The translations under genes were made by a program, and so were the position numbers. A stretch of DNA of 64,000 nucleotides, taken from NCBI RefSeq assembly GCF_003473485.1, contig NC_053048.1, positions 13,143,501 through 13,207,500 on the forward strand, read 5' to 3'. Positions 1 to 18,300 of this stretch are shown in pieces. The notes beneath the pieces are model-generated. The model made no database searches. It had not been told where the DNA came from and worked only from the letters and a program-made list of their open reading frames with translations. Numbering within the stretch: position 1 is the first letter of the stretch; each line of letters begins with the position of its first letter. Source of the DNA: Medicago truncatula. Lineage: Eukaryota; Streptophyta; Magnoliopsida; Fabales; Fabaceae.

Positions 1-71
1 TCCGTAGGTTTTTAGAATCTTGCAATTGTATTGTTAATTTGTTATGTGATGTGTGTGATTTTGCGTTGCAG

Positions 72-2132
72 GTATAGCTTATCAGTGAATGTGATTGGGT
101 TTGTCTATTCTGCGGTGCAGATATGTGATCTTGTGAAGTACTTGATTACCAAAAAGCATATAGTGGAGCACAAGCTAAGGGGTTACTTTACTTTTGCACT
201 GGATCAGGTAACTAAAGCCTCTCGTTGCAAATTTGCGCTTCTGAATTTATGTTGAATTGAATAATAAAGTAGTAAAGGGACCTGTTGTGATGATTATGTT
301 GGTAAAAAGTGAAAAATTATAGGATCTGAATTGATTGATTACAATTACAAAATGTAACTTCGAGTCATATGCATGCTTGTAAGTAAATATTTCTTCTAAA
401 ATGAAGTCATCGAATCCAGTTTTAAAAGGTCAAAATTCAGGCATCAGAGACCAACTTGTGCGGTCCATGCATAGACATTTTTGCAGTGCTTTTTAATTCC
501 TTTTCACCTGTTTTGAGTCTGACTTCTTGCTTTCTGAAAGTTGGTTTCCAAGTTGCACACCCCTTTCCAAAACCAAAGTTTAGAATTTAGTTTGTTCAGT
601 CGCAGAAGTTTTGTTTGTGGGTTATCATCTACTTTTTAAGGTAGCACTTAAGGTGGTCTAAGTTAATTTTGGATCCGGCTCTTCTAAAGTGAGTAACTCA
701 TTTTTTAGTGTGTAAAGTGAATATTATCAACTATTAATTAAATCAAAGGTGGGTATTGGATGTGCAACCTTACATCATAACAAATCATATTAAATTAACA
801 AGGAATAACCTTTGATTTTCTCACTTTATACTTTACTAACATTAGAGGAGTCAAATTTGTTAATTTTTACCATCAACGCACCAAAGTATTTTTTTTCGAA
901 AAGAGGATATACCATCCCTCTCAACATTATTCTCCACATTCTTGGACACTGCAGTAACTTCTTCCACTTCACCAACACCGTTCACCTCCACAAAACCAGT
1001 AAAACCACCCATTTTTTCCCTCTATCTGCGAATCTTCATGGTCTGTGTACACGTTTCCCTCCCCTACACCAATCCAACCACAACAATAGCCAGCATCTCA
1101 AACCGTGACAGCTCCTGTTGCAACTCAAGCTTGGTTTCACTTGGACTTTTTAAACATCTACAAATCTATATATGCTAAGATTCATAAACTTATTTAACTT
1201 TTACATAAACAAGTTTTTTTTTTAAACTTATTTAAACTTATTTGACTTTTTAACAAGTTTTTTTATCTTGTTGAAACCAAACAAAACTCATATTTCCCCG
1301 TATGTAATTTCATTCAACAAAAGATCATTTCACATGCTTTGTATTTTTGCTTTTGGAGTTGGGGTAACACTTATTATAGTAGAAAGGATGGTGAAAATTA
1401 GGCTCGGATAACTGAACTAAGGTTTCAAAGATTAATGAACACACAATTTCATAACTCTTGGCACTTTATTTCAACTGTTTCTTGTTTTGGTTAATCTTCC
1501 ATCCACATGAAGGTTTGCCTTTCGACAAAGCTAATGGACTTTTGTTAATTTGCTGATTTTGAGATTACTCTAAATAGAATGTCACCTGACTGTATATTCT
1601 TTAAAGTACTAAATTAATGCGTGCTGCTCATCTACTTCATAGTCACTTTAATTAAAGTTTCAACAGATTTAATGGCAAAGTCTGTGGTCATAAAAAGGAG
1701 AGCACAGTTGTGACTGTATATATGATAGATTGACAGTTTCCTAATATTTGGACCCTGAAACTCAGTTGGCTTATACCGTTCTATGTTTGACACTTCTAAT
1801 CCTTGATTATATACTATGTTGTAAATTAATTCAAAGTAGGCCTTTCGGTATTGTTGTTGTTCACTCTGTTTTTCATGATTCTCTAGTTTGATGCATGCTT
1901 ACATGCACCAACGACTGCTAACCTTCTGTTGGACTGCTTGCAGATCTTGACATACCTTCTAATGTCGGCATCCTCATCGGCTGCCACTAGAGCTTATGAC
2001 TGGGAGTCCAACTGGGGTAACGACAAGTTCCCGTTCATGGCAAATGCATCTGTGGTTTTGTCCTTCATTGCTTTTGCGGCATTTGCCCTGACTTCTCTAG
2101 TCTCAGGTTCTATTGTTTGTAGGTTCAGATAA
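72..2132 (+). CDS. CASP-like protein, 3' part (last two exons)
   Basis: Partial gene; the start lies left of the window. Exon 72-207 follows an acceptor (TTGCGTTGCAG) and ends at a GT donor. Exon 1944-2132 follows TTGCAG and ends in TAA, leaving a 1.7-kb intron. The joined reading runs from [18 protein letters not shown] through an [19 protein letters not shown] junction to a last hydrophobic helix. This matches the C-terminal half of CASP-like (UPF0497, MARVEL-type) four-helix membrane proteins, closest by eye to subfamily 4. The SSSAATR and DWESNWG segments are typical of that group. Family members are plasma-membrane proteins; Casparian strip members form scaffolds, but most CASP-like proteins have no established role. 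No frameshift is seen. The large intron holds no gene. Confidence 0.85.
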
Positions 2133-6826
<4,694 letters not shown>

Positions 6827-7199
6827 AGTTCAACATAGTTACGCGACACAACAGACCAATAAAATCTTTGCAATTTAATGTGTTTTTGTTTTGGGTCTGA
6901 GGAGTACTTTGGTATGATCTGGATTTGTATTTGGTTTGGGGTTGAAAACCTGCCACATTTGGCTTATGTACTTTTGGTTAATGGAATAATAATAATATGG
7001 TAACTAGTTTGCTTCATATATTATATAGTTCATCTTGGTCTCTATTACTACTGTTGAGACGAATGTTAAGTGAAATGGAGATTCTGTTGAGTTTTTGTAA
7101 CAGTAAAAGGTTAGTGCAACTTTTTTTTTTCTCTAAATATACCAGTAGTGTGGTTAGAAGTCAGTTAGTTGGTACATCAGACTTATGGAAGTTGCTAAT

Positions 7200-7896
7200 C
7201 TAGGGAAGTATTTTGGTATTCCCTTGGTAGATAGGGCACTGAAAAAAAGTAGAGTGTCAGTCTCTCATAGACCAAGTTAATGCTACATTGTCCTCGTGGA
7301 AGGCTAAGCAGTTATCCTTTGCAGGTCGAGTTGCCCTTGCTCGAGCAGCTATTGATGTCGTACCTTACCTCTTCAAGGTATGATGAAGAGTATTGTTCCA
7401 AAAAAGTGTATTACGTGCAACATGCTTTTATTTGGGGTGATCACTAACTATAAAAGTCGTCGTTTTCATGTAGTTTATTGGGAATTAATTGCGAGGCCTA
7501 GAGATTTGGGGAGACCAGGCATCAGGTTGGATGAAGTTGGGATATCATTTACGAAGTGGTAGTTGTGAGCTTTGTTGTGAGGGAAGTATGAGCAAAAAAA
7601 TTTGTATGTTGGTTTATTTGTGATCAGGCCAATGATTTGTGGTGTAACTTGATGAAATTATGGCCAAACATCGTATGAATTTTAAAGCATGGAAACATGG
7701 TTGGGTGGAGCATATATTTTGGAATGATGAGTGTATTTGTGGATATTTCAAGTATGTGGGAAGTTTTAGTGCTTATATGGCTGAGTTTTGGGGTGTGTTA
7801 GAAGGTCTTCAAGTGGATGGACAAAGAGACTTCATGAATGTTTTGCTCCATATTGACTCTAAAAGTGTTAAAATAACTCTTTTCGGATTAATATGA
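7200..7896 (+). pseudogene. LINE (non-LTR retrotransposon) remnant
   Basis: Short frames interrupted by stops still show the end of a plant LINE reverse transcriptase region (YWELIARPRDLGRPGIR, preceded by KYFGIPLVDRALKKS). Downstream is a piece of the following RNase H-like region (AEFWGVLEGLQ, then LLHIDSKSV). The order is right for a plant L1-type element, but the pieces are in different frames and the rest of the ORF is missing. No poly-A tail or target duplication was identified. Not functional. Confidence 0.7.
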
Positions 7897-9396
7897 CAGT
7901 AATTAAGTATTTATACGGATTGATGAGAGCAGTAGTAGTAAGTATATTGAGAGATTAATATGACAATATTAAACGGAATATTTTATCAAAACTACACTTT
8001 ATTAATAAAATTCATAAATAAAAAATTACATCTTTACTTTCTTCTTCCTTAATGAAAGGATTAAAACTACACTTTATTAAAAACGTAAGGATACTTAAAG
8101 TACTCACATTCATGCCACTCAATTTGGTTGTTTAAATAGGCCTTATTTAATATTTTATATTACTTCACACTTCTCAATTATTTAAACAACACAACTATAT
8201 TTTCTAAATATTCATACCATTCTTTAAAAAATTAAATGAGATCCCATTGACCCCACATTTGGGCACGGTTGCCATGGAGGGATACGCTCCAAACTTTGGC
8301 TACGCAATTTGAAAGCCAATTATCGGTGTTGCCCGACACATGTTCATTGACATTTGTGAAGATACTTCCATAAAATAAACGATAATCATGCTCTTAGTTA
8401 TTTAGTTCAAACAGAACTAATTCGGCTGAAATATGAACAATCACGAAATGAAAGAAAAAAAGTAGGAACATAATCTGACATTAAAACACAAAATCAACCT
8501 GTCATTGCTAAACTAAGCGTCATGCTAACTTGTGCCCAAATGGCATAAGTTAAGGATCTAACAAAAGAATTAAAACATAAGTTTTGTATTAAAAAAATAA
8601 ATTGTTAAACTTTCAAGACATTAAATGCACAATTTCCAAGATTAAATTTTCTACATTTAACTTCCAAACTTGTGTCTTAAGGGTACAAGTTAGCACTAAA
8701 CTAATACTTGTTGGCAATCACGTTTGTAGGAGTTGTCAAAATGAACTTTCATAGGTGTACCACAATGTCATATAACTAACGATGTTAAACAACACATTTA
8801 AGTTAACGGTCCACATTTAAATCACAAATAGCGCAGTCTCAGGACTATCCCAATTTATTTTAGTAAAGGACTAAAAGTTGAGTTTTGTTCCTTCTAGAGA
8901 CCAACTTTAGCTCAGTGTTTTGTGAGGGACTTAAAATGAATTTTTACTCTAAACATCATTTGTGTTTTGATTTTATAATTAGCTTCATAAATGAAGTACT
9001 TAACAGTTGATACACAAAATGGATATTATACATAAAAGTTGATAGTACCCTAGTCATATATATCTCATTGCCATCCCAATACGCACCCTCGAGTTTTTTT
9101 TTACTTTGGCCTCAAATCGGTGATACAATACAAGTTTGATGGAATCATCCTACGTGCAATGGGTCTAACTTGGGGGCACATCATTTTCCACTTTCAATGC
9201 ATCAAATAAACAACCAAACAGAAACAAAGGGGTTTGTGTGGTAAAGTAATTATACAACCCACAAAATGATCGGAACATCCCAATTGGAAAAAACCACCAT
9301 GTCAGCACAGCCCTCTCTTTCCGATCAAATGGAAGATAAAATGTAAAAACTATTTACAGTGGTAGATCAATTGAGACATTCAGAGTTGGGAATGTT
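7897..9396. other. Intergenic region with one MITE, no gene seen
   Basis: AT-rich DNA between the LINE remnant and the 3' end of the UVH3 gene. The part just right of about 9230 probably includes the UVH3 3' untranslated region, since that gene is read leftward and stops at 9397. Apart from the MITE listed separately nothing coding is visible. Confidence 0.6.
8522..8696. mobile_element. Short MITE with inverted ends
   Basis: The left end ATGCTAACTTGTGCCC is matched by the right end GGGTACAAGTTAGCAC, inverted. Total length is about 175 bp with an AT-rich core, no coding capacity and two small differences between the ends. The target duplication is not clear. Confidence 0.6.
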
Positions 9397-12300
9397 TCAT
9401 TTCTTTCTTTTCTTCCTCAAAAATGGCATAGCGCTAAAAGCTACATTGGAGCTCTCACTATTGTGATGAGCATTCTCTGGTATTAATACCCCTATGTCAG
9501 CATTTAGAAGATGGTCATTTGGCAGTTTGTTGGAGTTTTTACATTCCCCTCCATGTTGTGTCTCACTTGTAGCCTTTTCGGCACCCAAAAATAATATATC
9601 TGAACTACTTTTATCACGATCGGTTTCACCCAATAATTCAGAAAAGGGTGGAGAGTTTGCAGTACTCGTGTTCATATCATCAATTGCATCATGGTTGTTA
9701 TCCATCTCACTATCGTCTACACAGAATCCACCTCCCATTTCAAGATAGTCATCTGAAGGGTGAGTCCTTGGTGTTGCTGCACCAGCATCTGTTTCTGGCT
9801 CCAGATAGTCTGCCGGCAAGTTATCCTTCAGAGGAATTTCTAGCATACCGCTTTCTTTCCCTATGCTGGAACCATCAATGCACATAGATTTTTCTTCTAC
9901 TAGCTCTCGACGCAAGCATTTCTGATTGCTCTGATCAAATGAATCAACAGCATCTTCAACTTCAAGGTCCTCGAAAGAATAGTTGACAGGTTTCCGAGAT
10001 CGCATTGACTGGAAAAGTAAACAACGGATTAGTAGGATCTATTATTTATTTATTATTTAAAGAAGCCTTTTCATTTTTATCCTTGAAAAAATAGATGACA
10101 GTTTTCGAGATCACATCTCAAGAATGTATTAAAGAAAACAACACGTAAGTAGGACATAAACAAATGTATTAAAGAAACCGGTTGATTTCTTCTCTGTTTT
10201 TCGGGATAGAAAAGATGTTGCTTGTTTTGCATACGTAATAGGAATTTATGGGTGGGTGGGTAGAAACAGATTACAACTAAAATCAATCATAAATAACAAA
10301 GTTAGATAGGGATAACAGAGACATTTCGTGAAGTTGACTGGACTGAAAAGCACCAAATTATATCTTTTTTTAAGTTAATTATAAGATTAAGAACAATGGA
10401 AGGATCTCAAGAGAGAAAAAAACCTGAAGGAGCATTGTATTTAATATTTTCAGGTCAAAAATTCTAATCAGAATGAAGCTTACCCTTCGCTTAACATCAG
10501 GAACTGATGACAAATCAACTTGTGCTCTTGGCTCGTGATTGTCAATATCAAGACTACTAGATGATGTTTCAGTTTCAGACGGTTGAAAATGACGACTTTT
10601 CTTCTCCCTGCCTCTTGTCACTCCTACACCTTTACCTCTTCCTCGCCCACGGCTACTTTTTATCTGAACTAAATCCTCACCATCATATTGCCCTTCTGTT
10701 TGCATACATGGCTGTAAATTCTCAATCTCAGATGCAGCAGGTGCAGAAGAAGAAACATCATTTATTTTCTTTTTCTTTGTATGTTGCTTAGCAACAGTAT
10801 TCCCATCATTTTTCCTTTTCGTTGACTCTTTTGCTTTCGATTTCTTCCTAGCTGCAAGACTTTTATCTGTTCCCTTTGAAGTCTCCAATTTGTCATCCTC
10901 AGGGTCAACAGAACTTCCTATCCCATTTTTTGTACCATTGGACATGCTCCCTGAAGAATCAGCTATTAAATCTGAAGGTGGCTTACCAGTAATTCCTTTT
11001 ACTGCTTTCTTGATTCTCTTGCTACGAATTTTTGCGAATCTTTCATTGAAACTATAAAATGCCTCCAAACGCAGTTGAGTCTACATTATAATATTCAATA
11101 TCAGGATATTAATAATGAGTAGGAGTACTAATAAGACAGTAGATAACCAACAAGAATACTAGCCTTCATAGTGATCGATCAAATTAATTTTCTCTACCAA
11201 TACAACCAAAAAAAATAACATAATCACTAAAAACAGGGAGCAGAACAATAAATCAAAGTCTCTAACCTCATGTTTGTTGTATTGCTTTAAAACAGGTAAT
11301 AACAACTCATCTGCTTTCTGGCTAGACCACCCAAATTTCTCCCAGCACATTCTGTATGCAAGAAGCAACTCAGAGTATTGTAGAATATTGAAATACATGT
11401 ACATTTTCAAAACAAGGTAATTAAAAGAACAATCCAAAGGTGCCATCGATATAGAATTTCGAAAAACTGAAATGCATCAGTTTATCATTCTGGGAAGGAC
11501 TGTTGGTTTATCATTCTCTAACGCTCAATCATAGCAGAGTATTTGAGGGACAAACTCAAGGTGACTGAGCTTTTATCACCTCACCCATCTTGGGCTTGAG
11601 GGGATGTGTGAGCGAATACACTTCTCTATCAATCTACATCTGTTTCTACTCTATATTTTCTTAGGCTTAACTGTCATTTCAGTCACAGCAGTTGGGATAT
11701 TCTCAATTAATTCTAAGATCAGTATTTTATTTTGTGACCTTTTAGGAATTGACAATAATTGTAATTCTCCTATTTAATGGGTGCTTTCCCTCCTGAATAA
11801 CAACAATTTTTACCCATTCTTTTCTACAATAATTAGGTGGAAATAAGGGCTATGGAAACAGAAAAGAAAAAGAAAAAAGAAACACAAACTCACTTGCGAA
11901 GAACAAGCTGATCTGGCTTTCCCCATGCGAAAGGCTCAGTTGACTTATCAACTTGTGGAGATATGTAAGCAGATATAACTGTTTCACTTGGAAAAGAAGA
12001 AGGAATATGCCAATTCTTGCTAACATTTCTCTGTTTAGAAAACAAAAAACATATGAAATCCAAGCACAATAAAGTTCAAAATTACCGGTCAATATATTAC
12101 TGGAAGCGGATAAAGCTTGAAATCAATTACATGCTTATCCATGAAAGTTTGCTTTGTTTCTTGGATGTAATCAGGCGACTCCTTTTCTTCAAGTTTTGAC
12201 CCTTTCTTAGATACAGATTTTGCATCCAACCTTCCAAGGATGGTGGGATCTGGTGACTCAACCCACTGCCGGAATTTCAGTAATCCATCTTCCTCAGGGA

Positions 12301-15300
12301 ACGCATTTAAAACCTCAATAGCATTAACAATGCCAATCCCACTACATTACCACACAAAATCCAGTCATGTCACAATTGTGGAGCCTATAACTGATATCCT
12401 GCTACAAATGCAGGGAAAATACATACGGAAAATATCTTATTACTAGTTGGATAATGAAAAGAAACATTAGTTTATCTCCATGTAGAAAGGCATGCCTCAC
12501 TAGCCACACCTATACCTATGCACCAGAACAAGCAAGGTAAATAGTTGTCACACCTTACACCTTCAGTATAGTCACTCCCGAGAAGAAGTGCCATGCGAAT
12601 TAATTTTTCTCTGTTCAATCCAAGCTCCTTTTCAACATCCTGAAACATTGATAAAATTTCAAGAACAAGAAAAAAAAATAACAGAAATTTATTCATGGGC
12701 ACCAGAATTAACAGATACTGACCTCCATGAAGTATGTCTCTACGTATTTGCGATCATCAAATATGTTCTTGTAAACGCTGCGTGCCCCAAATAAAAAGAC
12801 ATCAGAGTCATCGGTGACAACACCATCAACCAGTTTAGAGAGTTCCAAGTACGCACATTGTGCCTCAGCTTCCATAGGAGCAATAATATATGGCAAGCCA
12901 AACATTTGCAGTAGTTCCTACAGGGTACCAGAAGCATGAGAAACATAATTGTTTAACATGCTACAAGGAGTAGAAAATCACTAATCAAGAGGTATACCTA
13001 TATAGAATGAGAAAAGGAATAATTAAAAAAGCGAAGTTAATTATCACATCTGTCTGAACAAAAAATGTTTCAAAAACCTTAACAATAAAATGCAAATTAT
13101 TAGGATGAAGCCTCAACTAATTAATCTTGTTCTTTAACAGCACCAAAGCTTAGATTACTCAGTCAGCTAGTGCCTAACGCATGTAAAAAGTAACCACTAG
13201 AAAAGTTTAAAATCTTATGCAATAGTTTAAGATACAGACACACATAATGATGAGTGCAGTTAGCTTTATAATGAACCTTATATTAGGCTGTTGGCTTTCT
13301 CTGATAACAGACCCAATATTACAACACTTGTTCTAAAACACTATAAACCAGACAGCTCTGAGGCTTATCTCAAATATTGATATAAACAAACACTCTAATA
13401 ATGTTTACTCTGACTATTTTGGCACATCTGCCCAGAAAAAATATTTAGGCTTCGTTTGGGAGTTTGCGGTGGAGAGGAGGGCTTTTGGGGGGGGGGGGGG
13501 GGGGGAAGAAAGAGAAATGTTCCACCTTATTTGAGAGTGAATTTGCAGGGACTGATGAGAGAATAATTATGATTAATATATTTTTTATTTTGAGAGTATT
13601 ATAACAATATGGAAAGGATTTGAAGTATTTTTATAAATCCTTCTCTGATAGATTTTTTGAGTTCCCCCAAATTAAGGGGATTTTGTATTATGAAGAAAAC
13701 TGAACTCCCCATTCAAGTTGGGGGTCTATCTTTCCTTTTTTTTCCAAAGCCCTCCCATCCCTTCCTAACCTCCCAAACAGACCCTTAGTATCTCTGTCAG
13801 AACTAATTTTAGGTAAAACATCTAGTATTGTACAATTGTTTTGAAATTCTAGTTTAATGTGTGACAGTAACATTTCTATACATACTCTTCTCTGAAAGAG
13901 AAGAGTTCCATCCTAGTTGTCCCTTTCAATGCTGATTATTTGCTTCCCTATTCAGGAACAAAATCATGTTGTGTTAAATCAGTGCCTCAAAAATGCATAT
14001 CTCCTCCATTTGCTTCCCCTTTGTTTTTAGACTGTTAATATCCACATATCTTCAATCAAAATTACTTTTGGTGCTTAACAGGTGTTTCGGTTGCTAGGGG
14101 AAAACTAAACAGGTAGGAAAAGCATGAAACACCACAGCATCGTTTTTCCTGAAAAAAGTAGTTATTCATGATTAGATGATGAATAGACCAACTTCAGTTT
14201 CTCACCTGACATTCAGTGAATAATTCACTGTCAACAGATTCTGCATTACGCTCAAGCTTCCTCTGCTCATTTTCTAGGTTCCTATATTCCCGATCAAGAA
14301 TTTGCATTTCTTCATTCAATTGAACCTCATCCAATTGTACAGGAAAATCTCCTGGGACGTTCATCGAGCCTTGGGAGACGTTACTAGTCCTTTCCATAGA
14401 AAAATTTCCATCATTGTTAACTGAAGGCAATTTTAGCTCCATATCAATGTCTTTTTTAGCTCCTTTTAAAGATGAGTCCATGGAAAGAATAGCAGTATTT
14501 GTATTGTCAGTAGAATTACTCATTGGTTCAGATTCATTAATAAGCTTATTTTTGTCCTCTTCAGTCACACCAACATTGGACAAACTGTTACAACAGAGAG
14601 AAGTTTTACCATCATTATGATTATCCAATGATTCCTCTGCAACAATAGGATTAGGAACTTCATCCATCATCATGGCAGTTGTATCTGAAATTGAATTTTC
14701 GAAAATATCATGTCCATCCAGTTTGCTAGGTTCGTTAATCAATGTATCTGTGTTATTGGAATTAATTGCCACAAATGACTTTAACTGACTTCCGTTGAAA
14801 TGGGAAGTTTCTCGGTTGTTTCTAGTCACATGATTTTCCCTTTTGTCTCCTACAGTTTCATGTAATTCACTTTGTTCATTATGACCTTCCCTAGGCAAAT
14901 TGGAATCCACCATACTATCATTTAAATCCATTGGGTTTGAGCCAAAACCACCATTATCACCATGTTCTAAATTAGGATCTAATTTATTCTCACAGGCACT
15001 TGAATGCTCGTCTGAAGATGACACGTATTTAAGTTTCCCATCCTGAGTACTCTCAATACTTCTCCTAATCGCCTCCTGTAAATCAGACTCCTCTTCCAAG
15101 TGCCCTTTTGATGCCACCTTTCCCGACTCAGCTGGACACAAGGTACTTGTAGTACCATTACAATCCCCTTCTTCCCATTCTACTTCACTGTCATTATTAT
15201 CATTATTATTATCATCATACTCACCTGAAGACTTCAATCCCACTTCATTATATCCAGGAAAAATTGTATTCTTATCCTGAACAGTTCCTTCTTCCCAATC

Positions 15301-18300
15301 ACAATCTGAATCAGAACCAGAAGGTTGCACATTCACCACAGTATCATCAGCATGAGAGTGCTCCAAAGATATCCCTCCTACTAAACTGGCAAATATATCA
15401 TCCCCACCGCTTGCAAATTCATTCTTGCAATCATATTCAAAGGATATCTCTATAGAAGTATCCTTACCAAGCATTAATTTCTCATTTTCCACATTCTCTC
15501 CAACTAATTCTAAATTCACCTCTTGTGCTTTACAACTAAGCTGATTCCCAGAACATTCTAAAGGACTATTATCTGTATTAGGCACTGTTTCAATGTTATC
15601 AACCTTGTTCACATCTGTTCTGTCATGCTCAATCTCCTTCATCAAATCCAAATTCCTTTGAATATCGCGGGTCATACGCATCCCCATAGCTCTTGACCTA
15701 CTAACTCGAAACCGACCCCTCTCATCTAGATATGTCTCAATACTTTCATCAACAGGCTCACTAGAATCATTACCAACCAATCCAGCTGAAGTCTTGGAAA
15801 CATTTCCTGCAGTTATGTTATTTACAAAATTATGTGAAGGATGTGTTCCCCGTTGCATTTGTTGTGTATCTTCAACATTTCTCTCTAATCTGGTGGAGGC
15901 AAGTCCTCTGAAATGTTAAGGAATGCAAAGATAAAAGTTATCAACATTGAAAATATATAAAACATCATATGCACTGGAAAAGCTCCTGAGCATGTCAAGG
16001 GCAATAGTTATTGAGAATGGCATTTTACTAACCAAAAGCCCAAATCATTGGAAATAGTGTTACTCACTGTTTGTCACCGGAAAAAGATGACGAGAATATA
16101 TACTCTCGGTTGGCTTCAGATGCAATCCGTGAAGTTTGTACCCCACCTACTCCTCCTCCAACAGAAGCCTTCTGCACTTCATTTATCTCGCGACGGAAAG
16201 CAACAGTTTTAAGGTAAGCTTCTATTTGTAGCTCAGAGAACTTTGCAGGATCCTGAAAGATGCCAATTGGATGACGTGCATTATTCCTAATTTCCCATAG
16301 ATGATTCCTAATTTCACATAGATGTACACTATCTAGGCACCCATTAGTATCAAGGAAATGTAATTTTCTTATAAAAAATAATTAAAAAGATATAACGGTT
16401 TTAGAAGTTTAGAAGATAGTAAATAGAGAAAGAAAACCATCAAGCACCGGCATAATGTCAAACTAAATCACTAAAAGAACATGGAGATAATCTAACTTGT
16501 TACTGTAAATGAAGTTAGTAGACAGCTTAAAATCTGTAGTAATGACTTGTAAAACTGCATGAGGAACATGGTCACCCACTTTGAGAGATATAAAACAGCT
16601 AATGGGAAACCATTACAAAGTATCAACTAAACCCTAATATAGCTAGGAATCAGAATATCCCATTTGTGTTAAAAGTTTGAGTTGAACATCCTCAATCAAT
16701 GGTTCCATTATTACATTCAATAAAATGAGTAGTCTTCCAAATTTTCAGTGCAACGACCTCAACTAGCAATTGACCAATAAGATCACTCATCACTCAAGCC
16801 TGCTCTGCTACACCTCTAGAATCAACACTCCTCTTAACGCGGTAAAAGCAACTCTTCTGTATTCTCTAATTTCTCGCAAAAGCAATACCAACTAAAATAT
16901 ATCTTGTAAATGTATGAGCTTTATATCCAGAGTCCAACCTTCACATTTAGTTACAAGTTCAGTTTCTAAATCACCTATTGTATAGCATGGAACCCCAAAA
17001 GGTTTTACTACTTTTGGTATTTAAGACTACCAGTATGTGATGAGTTCCTTGAACATCAACATAAATACCAAAATTGAAGTCAAATTAGTACCAACACCGC
17101 TGTTATTAAATAGCAGCTATGGCAGCACCATGGCATTGAGGTTTTCCAGCAAACTGCCATTTTATGGCTGTTAAGAGTCCCTATTGTAATCAACACATAA
17201 TGAATAGAGGACTAGTTCCGAATATTGGGAGTTGGGATGGATATTAGTCATAAAAATTGCTTCAGCTGAGCTGATTGATGTTTCTTACTTGTAAATGGTA
17301 GATTTTAATTTAATTATTACATAAAAAAATACATAATTACTTAATATGTACAATATTTTCCAAGTTTAATTTTTATGATATTTTCCAAGTTTAATTTTTA
17401 TGATACTTTCCAATCACATGTTTCACATTTCAAATGCATGTTAATTCTTTACACCAACCTTCTTGACTTTTTGATACTTTTGTCTGTTCTCTGCCATCAA
17501 CCGCTCTCTCATCTGCAGAATAACTAGTCAATAACTAATATCTGAATAAACGAAAAGGTTATTAAGCTAAAACTTACATTACCAACTCAATTACCTGAAC
17601 AAGCAGGTCCAGTTGCATTGACGGAGGCAGAGAGGCAAGAACAGCTGGATCAACTTCACTGTGCATAGATGGCTGCCAAAAAAAGCAATTGAAATAAAAA
17701 CACTATTCTTCTTCTTTAAGACTAAATGCTACATGACACCACAATTTTCAAGTTTGGAGTAGAGGATGGTAGATGATGGTGTACGACGGATGGCCAAAAC
17801 TGCCACCTATGGTGTCGCCATGGCATGTGCCCTTCACAAATTGCCTGTAGCGGCTGGCACATCATCCGCCACGACACTCCACCACGACTACTATTTTCCA
17901 ACATTGCAAGCAAGCACGGCTTAATATAAATGTGAAATTTGAAATCATTGAGATTTCCTATGTTAAGATTACCAAAATGGAAAATGACCAAGCTGTTTCC
18001 TGAAATACATTCAGAACAGACCAGAGTTAAATAACTCAAACACAGTAGAAATATAACTAACCAGTATCATCTCTTCGTCTTCATCTTCATCATAGTTACC
18101 ATCCTTTTCCTTATTGGTGGAATTCCCGAGAGAACTTGAACTTGTTACATTTTTTACTAACTTCGCATTTTCCTCCATATCGATACATGCGGCTAACCTA
18201 ATGGGATCATCAAAACAACATTGATCAACCAACAAAAGACACTACAATTTCAAAATTATGACTTTTTATTCGGCTTACATTTCATCAATTCTGTTTTGAT

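Noticed and set aside
812-1178. Two overlapping open frames in the CASP-like gene intron
   Set aside because: Low-complexity Thr/Ser/Pro-rich readings without family resemblance; the region is intron sequence.
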